Shown here: positions 59,461-64,000 of the stretch, piece by piece
Numbering within the stretch: position 1 is the first letter of the stretch
How the letters are laid out: each line of letters opens with the position of its first letter
NCBI GenBank assembly: GCA_017883205.1
Contig: JADGNZ010000031.1
Location: 1-64,000 of the forward strand
Source of the DNA: Thermoanaerobaculia bacterium
GTDB taxonomy: Bacteria > Acidobacteriota > Thermoanaerobaculia > Gp7-AA8
DNA length: 64,000 nucleotides
Direction: 5' to 3'
Notes under the pieces: model-generated
Database searches by the model: none
What the model saw: the letters and a program-made list of their open reading frames with translations, nothing else
What the model was told of the DNA's origin: nothing
Program-made: the position numbers and the translations under genes

Positions 59461-59980
59461 AGTCGACGGATCAAGAAGTACGGCCGAAGGATTAAAAGCA
59501 CCGACGTTGGTTCAAAGAACACCGTCGTTGGTTCGAAAAGCACCGTCGATGGTGCAAGACGTACCGTCGATGGTTCAAAAAGCACCGTCAATGGCCGAAA
59601 AGCACCGTCGGTGGTTCAAAAAGCACCATCGATGGCCGAAAAGCACCGTCGATGGTTCAAAAAGCACCGTCGATGGCCGAAAAGCACCATCGTTGGCTCA
59701 AAAAGCACCATCGACGGATCAAAAAGCACCGTCGATCGATCAAAACGCACCATCGATGGTTCAAAAAGCAACGTCGATGGATTAAAACGCACCATCGTTG
59801 GCTCAAAAAGCAACGTCGATGGATCAAAACGTACCGTCGACGGATCAAAAAGCAACGTCGATGGATCAAAACGAACCATCGTTGGTTCAAAACGTACCGT
59901 CGTTGGTTCAAAACGTACCGTCGTTGGTTCGAAACAAGCCGTCGATGGCGTGAAACACAACTCCGACGGTCAAAACACAC
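59461..59980. repeat. Tandem array C: about 25 units of 21 bp built on ACCGTCGAYGGT
   Basis: The unit is ACCGTCGATGGTTCAAAAAGC, 21 bp: a near-perfect palindrome (ACCATCGATGGT in some copies) plus an A-rich spacer (TTCAAAAAGC or CCGAAAAGC). Spacers alternate between TTCAAAAAGC and CCGAAAAGC in the left half, giving a 42-bp higher-order repeat. Edges are degenerate (AGTCGACGGATCAAGAAGTA at left, CTCCGACGGTCAAAACAC at right). All three plus frames stay open for much of it because of the 21-bp step, but no frame has a ribosome-binding site or a plausible fold. The interval 59224-60165 holds no gene. Confidence 0.9.
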
Positions 59981-60165
59981 CCGTTTCCGGAAAGAATCGT
60001 CACGCCGCTCGACGTTTTTTCAGATGCGGTTGTTCAAAATACGATGGTTCATGGTGTGACCACGATCGCTCGCGCTGGGCTACCGCGCTTCCGGCATTTT
60101 GAGATCCTTCACCGCGCTTCGCCGGTTCAGGTTCACACGATGGATGATACGAACACTGGTCCCAT

Positions 60166-60978
60166 CTAACCGCGCACCCCCTCCGCCCACGCCACCGAAA
60201 ACCAGAGTGCGGCGTCGGGACGTTGCGACCAGCGGACGTATTCCGCCATCACACGGTCGTAGGCGTCCGCGTCGAACAGGCGCAGCGACACGATCGCGTC
60301 GCGGGCGCTGTTGACGACGCCCGCCATGTTCGCCGCAAGCGTCGGGAACGTCTCCATTCCCGCACAGCCTCCGAAGAAGATCCACGTATTCCGAACCGGC
60401 GCGGCGCCTGCTTCGTGCAGCAACTGCACGAGACGTCGGCCGACGAAGGGATCGTTGCCGATGCGGTCGTAGGCTCGCATGTAGGCGTCCCAGAGGCTCA
60501 TCCAGCCCGCCGGCTCCGGCCACAGGCGCATCACGCCGTGGTCGTCATCGGCGAGGATGATCCGCCCTCCCGGCCGGACGGCGCGAACCATCGAACGGAC
60601 CGCGGCCAGAGGATCGGGGATGTGCTCGAGTAGAAAGCGCGTGTGCGCGACGTCGAAGGTTCCCCACCCGTCACCCAGCTCAAGCGCAAGCGCGTCACCG
60701 GCGCGAAACTCCGCGAGCTTCGCTTCACCATCGTTCTCAGCGAGCCGCAGCGCCTGAGCGAGTTGCGCTTCGTCGCGCTCGATGCCAACGACATGGCCAT
60801 CCGGAACCGCACGCCCCATCGTCCGCGTGAACTGTCCCAGGCCCGAGCCGAGATCGAGAATCCGCTCGTTCCCGCGCAACTGCATCTCGCGCAGCATCGC
60901 GGAATTGAGTAGAACGTCGTTCATCAGCGACAAGCGCCGCTGTTCGCTGTCGTCCGTGCCATGAATGTAGATCGACAT
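60166..60978 (-). CDS. Class I SAM-dependent methyltransferase
   Basis: The product has 270 residues. SAM-binding motif I ERILDLGSGLGQFTRTMG (about 38-55), motif II GHVVGIERDEAQLAQA, the acidic loop FRAGDAL, and LAAVRSMVRAVRPGGRIILA are typical. The ATG at 60978 abuts the stop (TAG 60979-60981) of the DedA-rhodanese gene, so the two are co-translated. Substrate unknown. Confidence 0.88.
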   Translation of the reverse strand: MSIYIHGTDDSEQRRLSLMNDVLLNSAMLREMQLRGNERILDLGSGLGQFTRTMGRAVPDGHVVGIERDEAQLAQALRLAENDGEAKLAEFRAGDALALELGDGWGTFDVAHTRFLLEHIPDPLAAVRSMVRAVRPGGRIILADDDHGVMRLWPEPAGWMSLWDAYMRAYDRIGNDPFVGRRLVQLLHEAGAAPVRNTWIFFGGCAGMETFPTLAANMAGVVNSARDAIVSLRLFDADAYDRVMAEYVRWSQRPDAALWFSVAWAEGVRG

Positions 60979-61914
60979 CTAGGTCAGCACCTCCACCGGA
61001 AAGCCGGCGTCGATCCATCCGTCGAGGCCACCAGCGAGCGGCCGCACCTTCGTGTATCCCTTGTCGATGAGCATGCGCGCCACACGGGCGGCTGAGGCTT
61101 CGTTTGGTCACGTGCAGTAGAGCACCACCTCCTGATGGGGTGCCAGATCGCCAAGTTGTGCGTCGATGTCGCTGAGGAGCGCCAGGATCGCGGTGGGGAT
61201 GGATCGTGGATCGTGCTTGCGGGCGCCAGGTGTGCGGACGTCGAGCACCACCGGCAGCTCGCCGCGGTCGAGCATCGCTTTCAATTCGTGCGGCTGAATG
61301 CGCGCCGTGCGCAGTTGCTTGATGAACTGGATGCGCTGCGCCCACTTGAACACGATCACGAGTGCGAGCAACGAGCCGACGATGATGATCGCCCACCATC
61401 CGAGGTTTTCGAGAGCTGCAAGAACGCGATCGATGGCGCGATGAAAGGCGCGGCCGGCCGCAACCGCGCTGCTGGCCCAGATCAGCGCACCGATGCCGTC
61501 GTAAATCACGAACGCCAGCGTGCTCCGCCCCGATGCTCCAGCGAGTGGCGGCGCAACCGTCGAGAATCCAGGAATGAACTTGGCGATGAGGAGCGACTTC
61601 AATCCCCACCTCTCGAACCTCGCTTCAGTGTCGCGCACGCACGAGTCAGGCGAAAGCGAGATGCGGCAAAGCGTCCGCAGGATCCGGTAGCCGAAGCGGC
61701 GCCCGAGGAGGAACCAGATGTAGTCGGCAATGAGGGAGGCGAAGAGCGCGGCCAGAAGAACGTGCGTCGACGACAACTTCCCATCGCGCGACAACGCGCC
61801 CGCCACGATGAGTGCAGGCACCGCAGGCACCGGCGCACCCAATTGTTCGAGCAGCACGTTGATGAAGATCAGCGGCACACCGTAGAGCAGGACGTAGTGG
61901 GCGAGCGAGGTCAC
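60979..61914 (-). CDS. DedA-family membrane protein fused to rhodanese, with in-frame UGA (candidate selenoprotein)
   Basis: The frame from ATG 61914 encodes a DedA (SNARE-associated) membrane domain (residues about 1-200; LIADYIWFLLGRRFGYRIL, LIAKFIPGFSTVAPPLAG) then a rhodanese-like domain (VVLDVRTPGARKHDP, EVVLYCT). At codon 269 it meets TGA (61110-61108), followed in frame by PNEASAARVARMLIDKGYTK and VRPLAGGLDGWIDAGFPVEV, the normal end of the domain, to TAG 60979. The family has CxCPNEAS here, so the UGA replaces the second Cys. A hairpin 21 bases after the UGA resembles a bacterial SECIS. Either selenocysteine is inserted or the gene has a recent nonsense mutation. Confidence 0.7.
61075..61092 (-). 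promoter_or_regulatory. Candidate bacterial SECIS hairpin
   Basis: On the minus strand CGCC (61090-61087) pairs with GGCG (61081-61078) and GC with GC beyond a one-base bulge. The loop is CGTGT, with G as second loop base. The loop begins 21 bases after the in-frame UGA. Bacterial SECIS elements have a short stem and a loop with an early G at about this distance. Such weak stems are common in GC-rich genes, so it is suggestive only. Confidence 0.35.
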
Positions 61915-62004
61915 GTTACACAGATGTTAATGCGTCAACGCTACTGCTTCGTCATGCGTCTTTTCTCCAGCAGTCAACCAGGCAGTAAACGGAAGGAGCA
62001 AACC

Positions 62005-62202
62005 ATGAAGAAAATCATCGCAGTTGTGTTGCTGGCGGGCGCAACGCTCGCCTCCGGCTGCGCGACGCGAGCCGTCCTCGTCGCCCCGCGTCCGCGCGTG
62101 GAAGTAATCGGCGTCGCGCCGTATCGCGGCGCAGTCTGGATTCCGGGTCACTACATTCGCGCGCATCGGGACTGGGTCTGGGTGGGCGGGTTCTGGCGGT
62201 AG
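62005..62202 (+). CDS. Small lipoprotein with GxW/HYxxA motifs
   Basis: The product has 65 residues from ATG 62005, with AAGGAG ahead. Lipoprotein signal MKKIIAVVLLAGATLASGC, then VAPYRGAVWIPGHYIRAHRD and WVWVGGFWR. Paired W-x-x-G-(H/F)-(Y/W) repeats are seen in small YXWQPGHW-type proteins of Gram-negative bacteria. It lies alone between array D and the DedA operon. Role unknown. Confidence 0.65.
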   Translation: MKKIIAVVLLAGATLASGCATRAVLVAPRPRVEVIGVAPYRGAVWIPGHYIRAHRDWVWVGGFWR

Positions 62203-62212
62203 GTTGTAGGGC

Positions 62213-62276
62213 AGAGATCAGAGATCAGAGGAAGCATTTCTGATCTCTGCCTTCTGATCTCTGACTTTCTGATCCC
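62213..62276. repeat. Word-repeat hairpin (GAGATCAGAGA type)
   Basis: The left arm is CAGAGATCAGAGATCAGAGG (about 62213-62232). The right arm is TTCTGATCTCTGCCTTCTGA then TCTCTGACTTTCTGATCC (about 62238-62276). It sits just downstream of the small lipoprotein and ends next to the start of the open frame that spans array D. Confidence 0.65.
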
Positions 62277-62312
62277 CGATGTCCGCGAAACACACCACAC
62301 ACGGAAACAATA

Positions 62313-62488
62313 TGAAATCAGATCACATGAATGTGAAATCGGATCATATGAATGTGATCCCGGATCATATGAATGTGAAACCAGATCATATGAACGTGAT
62401 CTCGGATCATATGAACGTGAAACCAGATCACATGAATATGAAACCGGATCACATGAACGGGAAGTCGGAACCCGTGAACGGGAAGAGA
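62313..62488. repeat. Tandem array D: eight units of 21 bp built on GATCATATGAATGTGA
   Basis: Units such as GATCATATGAATGTGAAACC and GATCATATGAACGTGATCTC have an imperfect palindrome, GATCA...TGATC, plus a short spacer. All eight are exactly 21 bp. A frame from ATG 62279 to 62554 translates them as heptads (DHMNVKS, DHMNVIP, DHMNVKP, DHMNVIS) and continues through the flanks for 91 residues. It has no Shine-Dalgarno and the end is composition-like (RERFTRSRGERGASFSAP), so I give coding low weight. The last units decay (GAACCCGTGAACGGGAAGAG). The stretch 62203-62647 holds no other gene; the array ends about 160 bp upstream of the sigma factor. Confidence 0.85.
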
Positions 62489-62547
62489 GAACGGTTCACG
62501 CGGAGCCGCGGAGAGCGCGGGGCTTCTTTCTCCGCCCCTCTCCGATA

Positions 62548-62588
62548 TCCCTGATCTGATCTCTGATCTCTGATCTCTTGTCTCCAGT
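62548..62588. repeat. Single arm of GAGATCAGAGA-type words upstream of the sigma factor
   Basis: CTGATCTGATCTCTGATCTC followed by TGATCTCTTGTCTCC repeats the right-arm words of the hairpins at 836 and 42694. No left arm is close by, but the arms at 62213 could pair with it over array D. Confidence 0.45.
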
Positions 62589-62647
62589 CGCCCACGCCTG
62601 GCCCCTCCCGGCTAACCAAACCCACGTTTTCTAGTCTAATCGGCCGG

Positions 62648-63235
62648 ATGGAGATGACGACCGACCTCGCCGTGGTCAGCAGAGCGCGATCCGGCGACCC
62701 GGAAGCGTTCCGGATGCTGGTCGAGAGTCATTCCCGAGCAACGTTTCGCGTGGCCTATCGAATGACTGGAAACGAACATGATGCCGATGACGTAGTGCAG
62801 GAGACCTTCCTCCGCGCTTACCGGCAACTGCGGCATTTCGAGGAACGCGCGGACTTCGGCACGTGGCTGCACCGCATCGCCGTCAACTGTTCGCTCGACC
62901 TGCTTCGTGCACGAAGCCGCGCCGACAAACAGTACGGCGGCGATCCCGAATCCGCCGAGCTGGCCGGCGCCGCGGGCGCGCGAAGCGAAGCGCAACAAGA
63001 TCGCCTGATGATCTCCGCTGAGCTGAAAACACAGGTGGCCACGGCGATGAAGCGGCTCAGCGCCAGCGAGCGGACCGCTTTCATCCTCCGCCACTTCGAA
63101 GGGATGCCGGTCGAGGAGATCGGCAAAACGCTCGGCATCCAGGTCAGTGCCACCAAACACACGATTTTTCGCGCGGTACGCAAGCTCCGTGAGTCGCTGG
63201 AGCCGTTCGTGAGGTCAACGCCATGCAACACCTGA
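62648..63235 (+). CDS. ECF-type RNA polymerase sigma factor
   Basis: The product has 195 residues. Region 2 is seen as RAYRQLRHFEERADFGTWLH after HDADDVVQETFLRAY, and region 4 as LSASERTAFILRHFEGMPVE followed by EIGKTLGIQVSATKHTIFRA with the HTH. Its stop overlaps the start of the membrane anti-sigma factor by 13 bases. Array D lies upstream and might carry its control sites. Stimulus unknown. Confidence 0.93.
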   Translation: MEMTTDLAVVSRARSGDPEAFRMLVESHSRATFRVAYRMTGNEHDADDVVQETFLRAYRQLRHFEERADFGTWLHRIAVNCSLDLLRARSRADKQYGGDPESAELAGAAGARSEAQQDRLMISAELKTQVATAMKRLSASERTAFILRHFEGMPVEEIGKTLGIQVSATKHTIFRAVRKLRESLEPFVRSTPCNT

Positions 63236-64000
63236 CAGAAGAACAACTGGTCGCTCACTACTACCACGACGCCGATGCCGTGACCGCCGAAGCGCATCTG
63301 GCGACGTGCGAGGAATGCCGCGCGCAACTGGCCACGCTGCGCAGCGTCCTCGCGCTCATCGATCAGCTTCCGATCCCCGAAAAAAACGGCGCGTACGGCG
63401 AAGAAGTCTGGACGCGGCTCCGCTGGAAGCTTGGCAGCGAACGGCGCCGCTCGCGCGTCTGGGGAACGATCAGCGCAATCGCAGCAGCTCTGGCGCTCGC
63501 CTTCATCGGCGGCATGTTGTGGCACGCGGGGACGCAGCAATCGTCTCCCGCGGCAGTCGCCGCAAAGAACACTCCGTCTCCTGCGGCCGCAGCGCAGACG
63601 GCGAGCAACTCCTCTTCCGTCGTTTCGCGGGACCGGCTCCTCCTCGTCGTCGTCAGCGATCACCTCGACAGCTCCGAGCGGATACTGCTCGAACTGTCGA
63701 ACGCCGATGCCAAACATCCGCTCGACATCACCTCGGAAAGCAGACGAGCCGGTGAGCTCGTAGCATCGAATCGAATCTACCGGCAAACGGCCGCACGGCG
63801 AGGCGAGACGCGTATCGCCTCGCTGCTGTCGGATCTCGAGCCGGTTCTGCTCGAGCTGTCGCATGCCGGCTCGACTCTCTCGCCCGACGAGATCGCATCG
63901 CTCCAGAAGCGCATCGACTCGAAGGGTCTCCTCTTCAAAGTGCGCGTCGTGAGCGCACAGGTGAACGGCCAGGACGGCGTCACCAAAGCCCCGCCGAAAG
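63223..64000 (+). CDS. Zinc-finger anti-sigma factor, 3' end cut by the window
   Basis: The frame opens at ATG 63223 and runs past the end (at least 259 codons). The N-terminus has the zf-HC2-type motif LVAHYYHDADAVTAEAHLAT CEECRAQL (H-x3-C-x2-C). One membrane helix follows (ISAIAAALALAFIGGMLWHA, about residues 87-106), then an outside region with helical SRDRLLLVVVSDHLDSSERI and TRIASLLSDLEPVLLELSHA. It would hold the ECF factor 62648-63235 inactive at the membrane. Confidence 0.85.
   Translation, partial: MQHLTEEQLVAHYYHDADAVTAEAHLATCEECRAQLATLRSVLALIDQLPIPEKNGAYGEEVWTRLRWKLGSERRRSRVWGTISAIAAALALAFIGGMLWHAGTQQSSPAAVAAKNTPSPAAAAQTASNSSSVVSRDRLLLVVVSDHLDSSERILLELSNADAKHPLDITSESRRAGELVASNRIYRQTAARRGETRIASLLSDLEPVLLELSHAGSTLSPDEIASLQKRIDSKGLLFKVRVVSAQVNGQDGVTKAPPK

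Noticed and set aside
59426-60102. Three overlapping long plus-strand ORFs through array C
   Set aside because: All three frames stay open because of the repeat composition. None has a start signal or fold.
60979-61108. Treating the TGA at 61110-61108 as the ordinary stop of the DedA gene
   Set aside because: The domain would lack its conserved end, and the remaining 42 codons match the rhodanese end and run to the start of the next gene.

Overview
The window is GC-rich, gene-dense chromosomal DNA, most likely from an uncultured member of the Acidobacteriota. The clues are a VWFA-related protein of the type named for Acidobacteria (19713-20789), MglA/MglB polarity proteins, a YbjQ-like protein, a UdgX protein and many secreted proteins of unknown function. 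There is no rRNA operon, phage, insertion sequence or CRISPR array. Placement below phylum cannot be made from this sequence.

Layout. 1-3.8 kb: a UPF0158-like gene, then a murQ-nagA-nagB operon for recycling of cell-wall amino sugars, with what looks like a 23-codon relic of anmK between murQ and nagA. 3.8-8 kb: a variable region with two lineage-specific genes, a tandem-repeat array (A), two halves of a broken TIGR02757 gene in permuted order, and a lipoprotein C39-like peptidase coupled to a secreted protein. 8-24.9 kb: mostly single genes, including an EEP nuclease, GNAT, cold-shock protein, a DUF4258/YgiT pair, argS, gpmI, a repeat-containing response regulator, a PduO-type adenosyltransferase, tRNA-Pro(CGG), secreted proteins, a MntA-HepT pair and dihydropyrimidinase. 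25-28.7 kb: tandem array B, another lineage-specific gene, an RhlE helicase and a phosphoesterase. 28.7-38.6 kb: conserved core with SRP RNA, dnaX, ybaB, recR, mglB, mglA, a HpnR-like radical SAM enzyme, yvcK, glmU, a pseudouridine synthase and recA. 38.7-44.6 kb: a tight minus-strand operon of two ATP-grasp-like enzymes, a GCS2 carboxylate-amine ligase, a class I glutamine-amidotransferase-like protein and UdgX, with a divergent esterase. 44.7-62 kb: a subtilase, an ABC-2 exporter, a three-domain GH18-NodB-GT2 enzyme, SOD, an EgtB-like protein, a nucleotidyltransferase/phosphoesterase pair, tandem array C, and a DedA-rhodanese gene with an in-frame UGA at the second Cys position, which is a candidate selenoprotein. 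62-64 kb: a small lipoprotein, tandem array D, and an ECF sigma factor with its anti-sigma factor cut by the window end.

The most unusual signal is a set of four tandem arrays (A 5341-5698, B 25041-25320, C 59461-59980, D 62313-62488). Their sequences are unrelated, but all share a unit of about 21 bp built from a short palindrome plus a spacer, and all sit 160-230 bp upstream of a start codon with a 3' gene end on the other side. Arrays A and B lie beside two proteins that look like distant relatives of each other. Also notable are a family of intergenic hairpins whose arms are short repeated words, a perfect 26-bp inverted REP-like pair inserted in frame in dnaX, the UGA-containing DedA-rhodanese gene, and the amidoligase/ATP-grasp operon, which probably makes an unknown amide-linked metabolite.
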